Source: Eurosta solidaginis (taxonomy: Eukaryota > Arthropoda > Insecta > Diptera > Tephritidae). Taken from it: a stretch of DNA of 64,000 bases. The position numbers were made by a program, and so were the translations under genes. Of the stretch, positions 21,894 to 34,135 are shown piece by piece; position 1 is the stretch's first letter, and each line of letters starts with the position of its first letter. Where the stretch lies: the NCBI RefSeq assembly GCF_040869045.1, contig NC_090319.1, positions 301,246,998 to 301,310,997 on the forward strand, read 5' to 3'. Under the pieces are notes generated by a model that was not told the origin of the DNA, made no database searches, and worked only from the letters and a program-made list of their open reading frames with translations.

Positions 21894-23570
21894 GTTATGA
21901 TTGCATTTAAATAGGGCTCTTCGGTATGCTCAAAGTTTCAAGTCTCTAGGTTATCGGGAAGTTACTTAAAACTCAATTGCGAAATTTCTTTATTCGGAGC
22001 AGTTTTTAATATATAACGTCCACGGTGGTGGCGACCTATCGACAGTTTTTTTTTTTTGTTCCAAGGCGCTAACTTCACGAAAAGTTGCTCAAAAATCGAT
22101 TTTTCCAATTAAGTACTGAAGTCTTGCGGGCAAACATCAAAGAGACTTAACATAAAGGAAATAAGAAGTAAAGAGGAGATAAGCTGAAATATTCGTATAA
22201 GAATCATATGAAATATGCCTCTGATCAATTAAGTACGTATGTACACCATGAAACTGATCTTCAAGCGAACACGCCAGGTTGTTTGACTTGAATCCTATTT
22301 CCGAGGTGCGCAATTGGAAATATTGAAAGCTACCATACGCGAGTTTACCTGAGATAGGTTTTTGAGTGGGAGCTCGTGAAACAACTTCTGTCCATTCAAG
22401 CCACAAGGTGGGGTGTTATACCCTCAACTATAGAACCTAATGCTTACCAAAGTTATCACTTACGCCGATACATAGCCTCGTTGTACGAGTGTCCTCATAA
22501 GGAATTTTGCGATGTATATACACAAGGAGCTACAAAATACCATGTTTCTAGCCACCACTCTGAAATTGCGTGAGGTTCAAACTTTTATCGAAGCCAACAA
22601 ACATAGGCTGCTCATTACACATTTTAATAGTTAGACACTGGGTAAAATGTCGGATTTAAGACCATACAACGTAAGGTGGCAAGTACTCGAAATGATCGGT
22701 GCAGTCTGCATTTTGGACAAAGTGTACCTGAAAGCGCAATACTCATATACGGGCATTTTTCTCCACTCCCATGAAATATCTTAATATTTCTGATGTTTAG
22801 TTCTATCCGAGCTGCCAAAAACACGTATGACGCGTCTGGACAAGCACTTAATCGACTGTCTGATGGAGCTTTGCTCTTCTGAAATCGAAAACGTCAATGT
22901 ACTACAGAATGGTATGCTTAAGTTCCTCAATTAAAGGTCAAATCTATGGGATAATTATAACATGAAACATTTCTCCCAAGAACTCTACATAACCTCATAT
23001 TTAGGATACAATTCGCCAGTTCAGCTAGGTACGAAATGGTTAAATACTTTCTGGTAATTCCGCGTCTTTGGCTAGAAACAGCCGGAAGTCTTCCGTTTTC
23101 CGGTGACATCAACTCTGCTAAGGATATCACCATAAGTTAGTCAGAAGTGGTGCCACAGACGTTGCGTCCCTGTGTCCAGCCATAATGGATGGTCACCAAC
23201 AACCACTTGTATTTGGCGAGACACTCTTACAAAATGAAACATACTTAAAGACGACATGATCACTTTAACTTGTCTAAATAGTCTCATCAAATCCTATTAA
23301 TTAGGCATTTACGACATACTATTTACGCTGTTTACTAAGCAGTAGCCACCTAAGGGAAAGGACATATGGTGTCTTAAAAATCAAGAGAAAGATTGAACTG
23401 ACTATGCAATTTAACCGTCAATGAAAAACAATAGGAGTGTTAGAGCCAGATCTTGCAGTGTTTTCAATAAGGACGTGCAATACCGCCGTTTTTCATTGCT
23501 TTTGCTATGAAGCCATGGCCGGTGACAATTTGGTAACGAAATTGCGCTGAGTGACTTAATGCTAGTTTGC
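21894..23570. other. no gene recognised
   Basis: Only short frames. A T-run at 22049 and ordinary AT-rich DNA. Parts may be old retroelement sequence, but no motif was readable. Confidence 0.4.
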
Positions 23571-23574
23571 TTTA

Positions 23575-25400
23575 CTGGGGTTGGTTGGTTGGTTGGTTGG
23601 AGTGGCGAGTCCCAATTGACTCCAATTAGCGCTCATGCGTCGTTTTGATACTACAAAATCGTGAGTTAACCAATGAAAGGGTGTTGTAAGAATATTAATG
23701 AATATTTCCATGCTGCTCAGGGAAAAACCCGTCCCCCTGTGTCCATCCCGTGGAGTTTGTGAATTTTAGAAGCTCTCCCGCCCTAACATCCTTGAGTTCT
23801 GGGAGGCTTTCGAAAAAGTGCTTGCCAAGAACCTTTATTCTGCTTCGACAGTGTGCTGGGCATACGCACAGCAGATGCTCAACCGTTTCTTCCGCCTCCG
23901 GATGCTTGCAGCTGCGACAGGAGGTATTGTGTTCCAGTCCCATCCGTGCCGCATGTACCCCAATTGTCCAATGCGCCGTGAGCACTGCAACTACTCTGGA
24001 TATATCCCTTCTGTTCATCTTAAGGACAGCTACCGTTCGTTTTTCGTTATATAGTGGCCACATGCTCTTGGAAATTCTACAGGTCCGCAACCGATTCCAC
24101 CTATTGTTGGTCTCACCCAACCATGCTGGGAGATGCGACCCTGTTGAGTCCAAGGGGTGCAAGGACCTCCTTCGCTCCTGAGACCAAGAGCCGCTCCACG
24201 CCATGTCAGCTCATCCGCCATCTCGTTACCCTGTATGTTTCGATGCCCCGGCACCCATATCAGGGTAACGGTCTGTCGGCTCGCCAGCATCATGGCGCTC
24301 TGCCTACACTGTCCAACCAGGTCTGATGATATCATCTCTGACCCGAGTGCCCCAAGAGCCGCCTGGCTATCGAAGAAAATGGCTACCCTGTTACCGTTAC
24401 CTTTGATATCCATTAACGCTTTGCACGCCTCTCGGATAGCGAAAATCTCAGCTTGAAACACACTTGCCGAGTCGGGAAGCCGCATACATAACGACGTGGG
24501 TGGGACAGTCGCAAATACTCCCGCTCTCACTCCGCAAGCCATTTTGGATCCGTCCGTGAAAGCCGAGATGTCGAATCTGTGAGTGATCCCCCCATCTTTC
24601 CAATCTTTCCTTGTGCGGAAGAGAATTATATAGTTTGTGTCGAAGACTTTCCTTGGACATACGTAGTCCGTTTTTGACAAGATTCGGGAGTCGTTAATAT
24701 TGAACGGGATACGGCCATGCCCGTATGTACGCTCCCTCCAAAGGCCCAACTCCCGAAGCCTTAGGGCCCCTTGAGATGCCGTTTCCTTGATAAATAGATC
24801 TAACGGTGGAAAATTGCAAATCACGTTTAAAGCTTCCGAGTGACACGACCTAATTGCCCCCGTGATCGCTCCGCAGGCAGATAGTTGAACTTTCCCTAGC
24901 ATGTTAGTTATGTATTTCACCTTTACCGCCTTCCACCATACGAGTGCCTCATATGTCAGAATTGGTCGAATACATCTAGTCCATGAGGTCTGGCCTCAGA
25001 CCGCACTTTTTACCTAGCATTCCTTTACATGCATACATAGCCCCGTAGGCCCGTTTGACTCTGTGCTCTGTTTTAAGCCTCCAGTTCAGCTTTGGTGTTA
25101 AAAACACTCCTAGATATTTGGCCCTATCAGAAAGACTTAACTCCTGGCCATCAAGAGTGGGAAGGTTAAAACTTGGGATTTTCGTCCTAGTGGTGAATAG
25201 CACTAGTTCCGTCTTTGAGGGGTTAACGCTTAGTCCGGCGGTCTCCGCCCCCCTGCTCAGCTTCCTCAGTGATCCATGCATGATCCCATTAATTATATTG
25301 GGACACAGACCAGATACCAGTATTACTACGTCATCCGCGTAGGCCACCACTTTAACCCCATCCTTGTTGAGTTGAGGTATCCAAAGGCGCACATTCTAGT
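23575..25400 (-). pseudogene. LOA/I-like non-LTR retrotransposon, 5'-truncated, with RNase H
   Basis: On the minus strand the remnant opens at the RT palm motif VVAYADDVVILV (near 25345-25310) and continues through NPSKTELVLF and YLGVFLTPKLNW. A frameshift near 24988 follows, then WTRCIRPILTYEALVWWKAV. Next comes an RNase H domain: AFTDGSK (first Asp), VFQAEIFAI (Glu), FFDSQAALGAL (second Asp), WVPGHRNIQGNEMAD (His/Asp). A second frameshift lies near 24190. The C-terminus carries the CRSCK..ETVEHLLCVCP zinc-knuckle motif (about 23905-23840). The 3' UTR ends in a CCAA-type microsatellite (23579-23600). RNase H plus a C-terminal CCHC points to the I/LOA/R1 group. At least two frameshifts: inactive. 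Confidence 0.85.
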
Positions 25401-26334
25401 TTTTCTGTTCTGTACGCCGCTTGCATTAATTCAGCTCAGTCTATCAGCGCCAACACTGCCTCGACCGTTATTTGCGCAGTATTCGAAGGCCGCGCAGCGT
25501 TACTCAGCCTTTTTTTTAGGAGTCTGCTACTTTCTATTAGAAATGGACACATTTACACAAAAGAAAATAGGATTGGGTTCTTTCCGGCATTATTTTATGA
25601 GCTCAACGCCAAGATCTAAAAACCCCCACCATCAGGTTTTAGAGTAGACATTAAGTCGAACACGGATTTCTTTCTTCTAACTAATTGCACAAAAAATTTC
25701 TGATTTTTCCTAATCTGGGTACTTGAAGAAAATTTGTAGTTATTGCATTTGCCATTTTAAACCAGCCTTATATCTTAATGGTTATAAATTAAATTTAATT
25801 TTTAATGGGATACATCTGCAGTAGTTAATATGTATATTTTTTTGTACGTATGTATATACATTTGAAATTAATTTTACACATGAAGAAAAGTTCTTGCATA
25901 TTGTTTCTTAAGGCAGCTTATTTTCTGGAAATAACGTTAACCATTATGATTCTTGACACCTCCCACACAAATTTGTGTATTCCTGCATGGTTTCGCATGA
26001 GAGAAGGCTCTCCTGGTACACACAGTTGTTCCTACACTCCTACGACATCACGCGCCGATCTACACCGTGCTAGCTCTTCGTTCATATTATCATCTGACTA
26101 GTTAAACGAAACCATCTTCAGCTATGTTTAAGATGTATCGAAAGGATATCTTCCCGCTGATTATGATACCTTCCAATTTACTTTGAGGTTCATGCGGTAC
26201 GATTGGGACTTGAATGCAATATCTCAGGTCGCACCTGCAATCCTTTCTGCTAGAAGGAAAATATGTGTAGACAATTTCATTGCGATATATTAATTTTCCT
26301 TCGAGTTATGGCTCCCGAAACATAGAAAATTGCT
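25401..26334. other. no gene recognised
   Basis: Between the retroelement truncation point and a GGGCGTGG repeat. No assignable frame. The portion after about 26140 may already belong to the 5' side of that repeat. Confidence 0.4.
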
Positions 26335-27082
26335 TAGTCATAAAATGGGCGGTACCACACCCCTTTTCTTAAATTTGAGGTTTTTCCTATTTCTTGTTAT
26401 AAATCCACTTGGGAAATGAAATACCATTGATATAAAGCTCTTTTTTGCAAAGATATAGCTTATTTTATTCGTCCACGACCCTTTTAAAAAATTTTTTTAT
26501 AAAAGTGGGCGTGGTCATCAACCGATTTAGTTAGTTTTTCTTCAAAGCATTCCTTATAGTAAAGGCAACCTCTCTACCGAATTTTGTTACGATAGGTTTA
26601 ACGGTTTTTGATTTCTGATTAATAACATTTGTAAAATTGATTTTATCAGAAGTGGGCGGTGCCACGCCCATTTTAAGAAATGTTTCAACATTTTTTTCAA
26701 GAGTCTCAATATCAGTTCACAAGTCAAATTTCAACATTCTAGATGTATTATTTACATAATTATCAGGTTTTTTGTGTTTTCCAAAATGTTATATATATAA
26801 AAAGTGGGCGTGGTTATCATCCAATTTCGCTCATTTTCAATACCAATCTATTCTGGGTCCAGATAAGCTCGTGTGCCAAATTTGGTGAAGATATCTCAAT
26901 ATTTACTCAAGTTATCGTGTTAACGGACAGACAGACGGACGGACGGACATCGCTCAATCAATTTTTTTTCGATACTGATGATTTTGATATATGGAAGTCT
27001 ATATCTATCTCGATTCCTTTATACCTGTACAACCAACCAAAGTTAATATACTCTGTGTGCAAAGCGCGCTGAGTATAAAAAT
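26335..27082 (+). repeat. GGGCGTGG-type dispersed repeat, 3' half
   Basis: AAATGGGCGGTACCACACC, AAAAGTGGGCGTGGTCATC, AGAAGTGGGCGGTGCCACGCCC, AAAAGTGGGCGTGGTTATC, the GGACAGACAGACGGACGG run, the block GAAGTCTATATCTATCTCG, and the end GCGCTGAGTATAAAAA. The 5' end was not located. Confidence 0.75.
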
Positions 27083-28600
27083 TTTGCATCTAACTTGAAA
27101 GTCAACATCTCTGGCAACGTTTTTGGCACTCTAAAAAGAAAATTCGAAACTTTTTTCTCGGTGTATTTGAAATAAATATTACTCAAACTTCTTCAATTGC
27201 ACTAATACGGTCATAAGTTACTTCGAATTGCTATATCCGCACAAGCACACAAATGTGCAGTGAGTATTTACATAGATTGTTCAGAATTATAGGGTTATTC
27301 GCGCTTCATTGAAAACACTGAATTCGCTATACTAGAGCAAATACAGGTATGTGCAAATTTGTTTATGCCATGCTAAGCTATGCACCTGATTTTATGATTC
27401 ACATACACCCTTATTCTCTTATTCTAAACATTTTACGAAAATGACAAACACCTTTTCGTATTCTTATTATGGATTATAACGTTACCATGCAAAATTGCGC
27501 ATTTTTGATAAATATTTCCAAACAGTATGGCAGTTCAAAAGGTCTCCTGTTGTTGTTGTAGCAGTACTTTGCTTTTCTGAAATCGTGGACGTGATATGCT
27601 TCAGTCAAATTTTATATTGGGAACCATGGAAAGAACGGAAATCAAAATTTTACATGAAAACGACACCCTTGTGAATTTTTAACATTTTATTCTCAATTGC
27701 GCATCTTTCTTTTTCGACAGTATAACCGTGTAGGCTAGAATCGCGGTTATATGAACTGGTAAAGATTTTTACATAATACTCCAGTAACAAATGTAACGGT
27801 AACATTTGTGCAATTTTTAATAATAAATTCTTGTTGTATTTATATGTCAACTTGGTAGTCGAGACATCTAAAAGCTTACCACAATCCATAGCATTTCATG
27901 CAACTGCATAATTTGCACATAAACGCGAATCACCCTCATAAGTATATTCTTGTCTTTTTGCCAGTTGTAAATTGCAAGCGGTTCGTTCAATGCAAGGATG
28001 CTCTTATCTACATTTGCAACAATAATTTGTATTTTTCATATTGAAGTACTTGTAGATGAATTAGAGCAAAGCACTTAATAAGAATATGGATCTGTTGATC
28101 GAAGCGAACTAATTGCTATTCATAAATTTTGCAACGGTATGGTGCGCTAAAAAGAAAAGAAAATCATATCTTACTTTAAGTGGTAACGCACTCGGAAAAT
28201 AATTTATGAAAATTGAACTCAATCATTGTAATATCATAACGAAAATTTGTGTTTTAATTCCTTCAAGCTAGAAACCATTGCGCAAGGTTTGTTTGTGGTA
28301 GAGGTCAACAAAGCAGGTGTCCTCAAGTGCAACACTCGTCATGAAAATATGTATTTCAAAGCCGTTCTACTATGTCGTTGTGACTAAACGTTGTAAGTGC
28401 CAATTTTCTCAAAAATAGATTTTCCTCAAGGTACATGCAATTTTTCACATTCAATCAGCTTTCGGGCATTAACCTGCACACTCCGAAATCGATAAATTGT
28501 GAAACTACGTTGTAAATCACCTGCACTTGCAACATTATTCCCTCACTACTGCCTTGCTATGCGTTTTTGTAATAACCTCTATAAGACTTTTCCGACTTAC
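27083..28600. other. no gene recognised
   Basis: AT-rich DNA with short frames only; no inverted repeat or family match seen. Confidence 0.4.
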
Positions 28601-28608
28601 ATGTATTT

Positions 28609-29550
28609 TAGACTGGGTTGCTAATGTCCGCCCCTAAATTTAAAGATTATGTTGAGAGGGTTTCGGAAATTTTTTTTAAGTTTTTTTGATCCTTCGAAAT
28701 ACAGACGAAAAGGTTTTTTCATTGTAACTTGGTTATTTGACGTCCGATATTTAACATTGATATGTTATTATCTTGGCCTTGAGGAGCTTTACATTTCCGT
28801 TTAATGCCCCTTTAAGCTACGAAGTCGTTTTCACATTATTAGGTCAGCTAACAAAATCAACTTTTTTTCTGGGTATTGGACAAAACTCACTCTTTCGTAG
28901 AGGTTGAGGCTTAAGTAAACAAAGTACTATCTCCGTTTTTCGAACTTAGACTCCAAAAAATAGATATCGGCTTACGAAGTTCGAAGTTCGAAATTCTACT
29001 TCTGAATACAGTATAACAGCTGTTATACTAAATTTCTCAAAAAAAGAATTCAGCCCCTTAAATTAGGGAAAAGAGTGGACCACGCCTACATTTGTACTTT
29101 TTCAATTCGCTGAACGCGTTAACAAAAAATAAAATAAAATTTCGAAATGTAGAATTTCGAACTTCGTAAGCTGATATTTATTTTTTGGAGGCTAAGTTCG
29201 AAAATCGGAGATCGTACTTTGTTTACTTAAGCCTCAACTTCTACGAAAGAGTGAGTTTTGTCCAATACCCAGAAAAAAAGTTGGTTTTGTTAGCTGACCT
29301 AATAATGTGAAAACGACTTCGTAGTTTAAAAGGACATTAAACAGAAATGTGAAGCTTCTCAAGGCCAAAATAATGACATATCAATTTTAAAAATCGGACG
29401 TCAAATAACCAAGGAACAACGAAAAAAAATTTCGGCTGTATTTCGAAGGATCAAAAAAAAAAAAAATTAAAAAAAAATTTTCCGAAACCCTCTCAACATA
29501 ATCTTTAAATTTAGGGACGGATATTAGCAACTTTTTTTCGACCCAGTCTA
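28609..29550. mobile_element. foldback element, 942 bp, TSD ATGTATTT
   Basis: TAGACTGGGTTGCTAAT at the left; the right end reads the inverse through TTAGCAAC..GACCCAGTCTA. Flanked by ATGTATTT at 28601-28608 and 29551-29558. The arms are about 400 bp each, diverged only modestly. Matched blocks include AAATTTAAAGATTATGTTGAGAGG, GGTCAGCTAACAAAA, CTCACTCTTTCGTAGA and GCTTAAGTAAACAAAGTA. A spacer of about 130 bp (29000-29130) is unpaired. No transposase. Confidence 0.92.
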
Positions 29551-29779
29551 ATGTATTTGCTGTTCTTTAGAGTGTTTACCTATTACTTTACTACTACTCT
29601 CTGTGGCACCATCATTTTACGGCGCGGAAATCAGCTAATCGTCTTACATTATGAAAAGGGGGGTCCTCAAAAATCAAGTTTACATATTTAAATCATATTC
29701 CGCAATATTTGAACATTTTTCGCTTTATCTAATTTAAAATAGTTTTAATTGTTTAGCTTATTTCAATATACAGGCAGAG

Positions 29780-31135
29780 CAGGGCCGGATTAACAAGTAG
29801 GAAGAATAGGCAGTTGCTTGGGGCCCCCGATTTTAGAGGGCCCCCTAAAAATTAGAAAGACTTCTAAAATTTTCTTACAAACATAAAATTCTAGAGAGTG
29901 AAATATAATCAGAACTGAAAATAAATTATACTCAAATAAATAAAACTCAATTGACCGCATTCAAAAGACGACGACCGACGAACTAGACAAGGTTTCTAAA
30001 AAGGACATTTCCGACTCATTTGACAAATTGTATTAGCGTGCAAAGAAGTGTATCAAAGTGAAAGGAGAGTATATTGAAGAAAGTATTATTAAAAGTATTA
30101 TTTCAAAATGTGCACTGTTTGTTTTCATTTTGAAAAGTTTCGGTTATTTTTGGAACAGAGGGTGTAGAAGCCTTCAACTTTATTTCGACTGCTATGCGTT
30201 CAGTGAGTAAGTCATTGCAAAGCAAAAAGCAGATTCTCAAACGTGTGCTTCTTTGTACGGATCGTTAGAATAGAGTTTAGTTTCATTCCGTGAAAAGTTC
30301 AACGATTTCGAGGAAAAAACAAAACAATTATTACCTGGTGTAGGTTATACAGAAATCGTAAGACGTACTCGTCGTAAAAAAAAAACAGCCTAATGACGAA
30401 AATGCTCCAGAAGTAGAATTTTCGCTTCGCAATGATTTTAGGATAAAAGCTGGCCACGAAATCATGGACAATCTTCACAGTGAAATCAAACGACGTGCGA
30501 AAGTGTATATGGAAGTTTCAGAGAGATTTGCATTTCTCATCAACTTTTCTCTAAGTGATGGAGACCTCCAAGAAGCTATAAATAACTTAGTTCGTTTTTA
30601 TTCTAGAGATTTGGAAGAATATTTCATTGAAATGGAACAATTGCAAAGTTACGCGAACTCCAGATTACACTGATGCACAAAAAATTCATAATCATTTGTA
30701 TACGATTCTAATGGAAGATCAATTAGCCGATGTATGTATTTCCTAAAACAGAAATAGCTCTTCGGTTTTTTTAACATTAATGATCGCAAATTGTTCTGCC
30801 GAACGATCCTTCTCGCAATTAAAAATAATCAAATGCTGAAAAAGCTACAACGCGACAAGAGCGACTCGAGATGTTAGGTATACTTTGCTTTGAGTCAGTT
30901 TTATTGAAAAAAATCGATATTGACATAATTGATGAATTTTCCGAAAACAAATGTAGAAAACGACATATTTAAAATGTAGATAGCAATTTTATTGATATTA
31001 TTACATTGTGACAATAAAATTTTTATGAAAGATATAAGTTTGTATTTTTTATCGAAAAAAGAAGGGAACGGACGTGAAAAGAGGGCCCCAAATTGATGGT
31101 TGCCTAGGGCCCCGTTGAGGGTTAATCCGTGGCTG
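29780..31135 (+). mobile_element. hAT element with decayed transposase (1356 bp, TSD AGGCAGAG)
   Basis: Ends CAGGGCCGGATTAAC and GTTAATCCGTGGCTG are inverted repeats. AGGCAGAG flanks both sides (29772-29779, 31136-31143). The interior keeps the C-terminal half of a zf-MYM1/DUF4371-type hAT transposase in broken frames. It runs from a FREKFNDFEEKTKQLLPG stretch (about 30285-30340) through an open 70-codon piece (30464-30673) to ANCSAERSFSQLK (30786-30824), the hAT dimerisation motif, and a last piece reading LGILCFESVLLKKIDIDII. GGGCCCC blocks lie just inside both ends. The N-terminal half is deleted. Not functional. Confidence 0.9.
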
Positions 31136-31159
31136 AGGCAGAGTAATATATTTCTGTTC

Positions 31160-32725
31160 GTTTTTAAATACCTTTCATGAAAATATGATATATTAAGTTT
31201 GTCACGAATCTCAAAGTTTTTAGTCCTTAAAGGAGAAGAGATATACCCACCAATAAGTGTATCGAAATGATCAGGATGACGAGCTGAGTTGATTTAACCA
31301 AATCTGCTTCTGTGAACCCAAACTAGTCCCACAATTTTTGAGATCTCCTGATGAAATTAAATGAGCTGACATATTTGGGTGTCCGATTGATCATTTGTCG
31401 GAACCGACCGGATCGGACCATTATAGCACATATTCCCCATATAACCGATTTTTCGAAAAAGGGGGGTTTTGTCATATATTCCTCATTTTAATAACTAGAA
31501 GATTGAAACTTCACAGGATGATTAAATATAAGACATGAATTGTTGGCTTAAAACATTGTCAAGATCGTTCGTATATATTATACATATCCTATGCAACCGA
31601 TTTTTCAGATAACAGGTTTAACGTAATTCCTTCCTCATTTTAACCGCTATAAGCCTCAAATTTTCCCAGTTGCTCACAAATGGTATTGCCTAAAAAACGT
31701 TCAAATCGGTCATATACATATACATTAAATATCCAATAAAACCCATTGTTCAGATAAGAGGATTAACGTAATCCCTTCCTAATTTTAACAGCTATAAGCT
31801 TGAAACTTGTGATCACACGTTATTGCCTGAAAAAATCGTCAAGATCCGTCATATATATAATTTATCCCATACAATTGTTTGTTCAGATAAAAGGTTTAAT
31901 ATAATTTCTGTCTAATTTTAACAGCTAGAAGTTTGAAATCTCACAGTATGTTTACATCTAAGGTTTTCTGAAGAAATCGTTAAGATCGGTCATATATATA
32001 ATACAGGGATGCATCTTAACGTTAAGCTAATCGTTTATTAAAAAATTTCCACCGTTTCCGTTGAAACACTTCGAAATATTATCGATAAAGAAAATATCAA
32101 GATAAATTGTATCTCGTTTTTAACCAAAACGAAAAGCTTTCGTTAACGTTAAAAACGTTAACAAAAACGTGATACTTTATGTTTGAATTGTGCTGGCAAT
32201 GCTATAGCCATGGTGAAGCCGTAAGGTGGTAACAGCGAGCGGACATACACACACAAACTCCATGTAATTTGTTTGTGTAATTCGTTGGTGGTAATGTCAA
32301 AAATACTCTGAGAAATGTTCGTACTGTCAAAATTCGTGAGCAAAGTTGCAATCAGCTTGGCTAATGCTTTCACCTTTAATGACTCCGCCATCAATCAGCT
32401 TTGCCAGCATAGTTTGAAATTAATAATCAACATAAACGATTTGATTTCGTTTTGATATGGCAGAAAACGAAGCAAAATCATTTCGTTAATTTGACGTTTT
32501 TAACGTTAATAAACGAAACGAAATGAATTTGTTTCGTTTATTAACGTTAATTATCGTAACGAAATGATATCGGTTCGTTGGTTAAGCATGCCTGATATAA
32601 TATATATCCCATACAACTGATTGATCAGATTTTATGAATTTTAAAATTTCAACACATTATTGTTTAGCTCGATTTATTAAAGGTACAACCGAAAAACAGT
32701 CCCGTCCTTACTTGTTTTTAATTCC
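31160..32725 (-). repeat. tandem-repeat element, about 140 bp unit, Helitron/DINE-like
   Basis: A unit of about 140 bp recurs about five times. It runs CCATACAACCGATTTTTCAG, CCTAATTTTAACAGCTA, AGCTTGAAACTTCACA, ATTGCCTGAAAAAATCGTCA, AGATCGGTCATATATATAA. Units begin near 31434, 31583, 31733, 31867 and, beyond the inserted MITE, 32603. The right end, read in reverse, is AACAAGTAAGGACGGGACTG followed by a TTCGGTTGTACC stem, structurally like the 5' end of the GGGCGTGG repeat at 41. A single-unit relative is at 41500-41895. Central tandem repeats with a hairpin end suggest a DINE-TR-like element; classification is inference. Confidence 0.7.
32004..32594 (-). mobile_element. hAT-like MITE, copy 3 (591 bp, TSD ATATAATA)
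   Basis: CAGGGATGCATCTTAAC at the left, GGTTAAGCATGCCTG at the right: reverse orientation to the other three copies. ATATAATA flanks it at 31996-32003 and 32595-32602. It is inserted in the 140 bp tandem array. An open stretch of 78 codons (32158-32394) is incidental. Confidence 0.94.
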
Positions 32726-33700
32726 ATTTAGCAACATATTTAAGTGGATTCGAGTGTTATTTGCATTAATATTTCAATTAAGTTCAATTAAATCCAATTC
32801 AATAAAATTAAAAATAATGCAACATCAGAACGTTTTGCTGTTCTTAAGAAGAAATTTGCTTATAATTGAAAATCAATGATTACAAACTTCAAATGCTTAA
32901 AAATTGCATAATTATAAGAAAATTATTTGTATCATACGAAATGTTATGTGCAAGTATTTGCAATTGATCGAACGGAATAGTGTCTTAAGTGTTTGGGTCA
33001 AGGTTGTTAAGAACCACTTAAGTGCACAGTGGAACATTTTGGCTAATTGTTCAGTAAGTAGTCACTCAAATTGTAGGTTGTTGAGGAATGAGTTCCTCAA
33101 ATTATTAGTAAAATCAACATATTGGTTGTTCTAGAACTAGATGAAACAAAGCAATACCATGCCTAGTTCTGCTTGTTAAAACACGATATTTTCTCCTTGA
33201 GTTTTGAAAGAATTTCACGTAACCGATAGAAATTCTGCCATTAGAAATGATTTATAACAAAACGGCCCATCGAGCAGTTGCGCATCCACCTATTTTGTAT
33301 TAATACACTTTTCAAAGCTTGCATCAAAATCAGCACAACCTCAAAACATAAATAGGTGCTAATTTGGGATAACGGCGGCTTTTTATTGTTTTGCGAAAAC
33401 AGCGAAAACCTAAATTTTTACAGTTTTTGTTCCACTGTCAATGTCTATTTGTTATTGTCCAATAGGACAGCACTTTTACTGAATTCAAAATTTTAAGCGT
33501 TTTTTTATTTCCCTTTAAGTATTTTTAAGTGGTTGCTTAAGTGCCAGAAACTAAGTGGATAATGCGAAAATTTTTAAAAAGAATCAAAAAATCATAAATT
33601 ATGTATACTCGTATCTTTTCTTATTATTTTTTGAAATCTGGCTTACTTGTTAAAGATGCTGGGTTCGAGCACTGTGGGAGCAGTAAATTAGGGTTAATAA
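32726..33700. other. no gene recognised
   Basis: AT-rich, no assignable frame. A GGGTTCGAGCACTGTGGG segment near 33660 has a box-B-like GGTTCGA core but no matching box A was seen. Confidence 0.4.
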
Positions 33701-34135
33701 AATAATAAAAAACAAATGTTTAAGTTAAACAGTTTTATTGAAAACAATACTTACATGAAGTAATAATAATACTAAAAACTAGAAAATAATTAGGTAGGTC
33801 TTAGGTACTAGTCATCACGCTCCTCATCAATCTAGGGCGTTGAGTAGAAAATTAAATAAAAGCGTTGGCCGCGTCAAATTTCCATTGATAGTCATATGTA
33901 AGACCAACTGAACCTTAATCGGGTTATGCTACGCCTCACATTTTTAGAATATCACGCGCCCAACGCTTTTATTTAATTGCCCGGTTCAACGCTCTAGATA
34001 GATGAGGAGGGTGATGATTAGTACCTAGGACCAACCTAAATATTTTCCAGCTTTTAGTATTATTATTACTTAATGTACATAAGTATTGTTTTCAATAAAA
34101 CCGTATAACTTAAACTCTTTTTTTATTATTTTATT
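33701..34135. repeat. foldback repeat, arms about 170 bp
   Basis: The left arm (33701-33872) includes CAGTTTTATTGAAAACAATA, AGTAATAATAATACTAAAA and AATTAAATAAAAGCGTTGG. The right arm (about 33960-34135) is its inverted copy with moderate divergence. The spacer is about 87 bp. It may be two retroelement ends in opposite orientation; no target duplication was found. Confidence 0.7.

Noticed and set aside
23579..23601. GGTT microsatellite
   Set aside because: Best explained as the 3' tail of the minus-strand LOA/I-like element rather than an independent feature.
31434..32000. Regularly spaced repeats, CRISPR-like at first sight
   Set aside because: Unit is about 140 bp with no unique spacers, in a eukaryotic transposon context.
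32158..32394. 78-codon frame on the minus strand
   Set aside because: Lies entirely inside hAT MITE copy 3; the family is non-coding.
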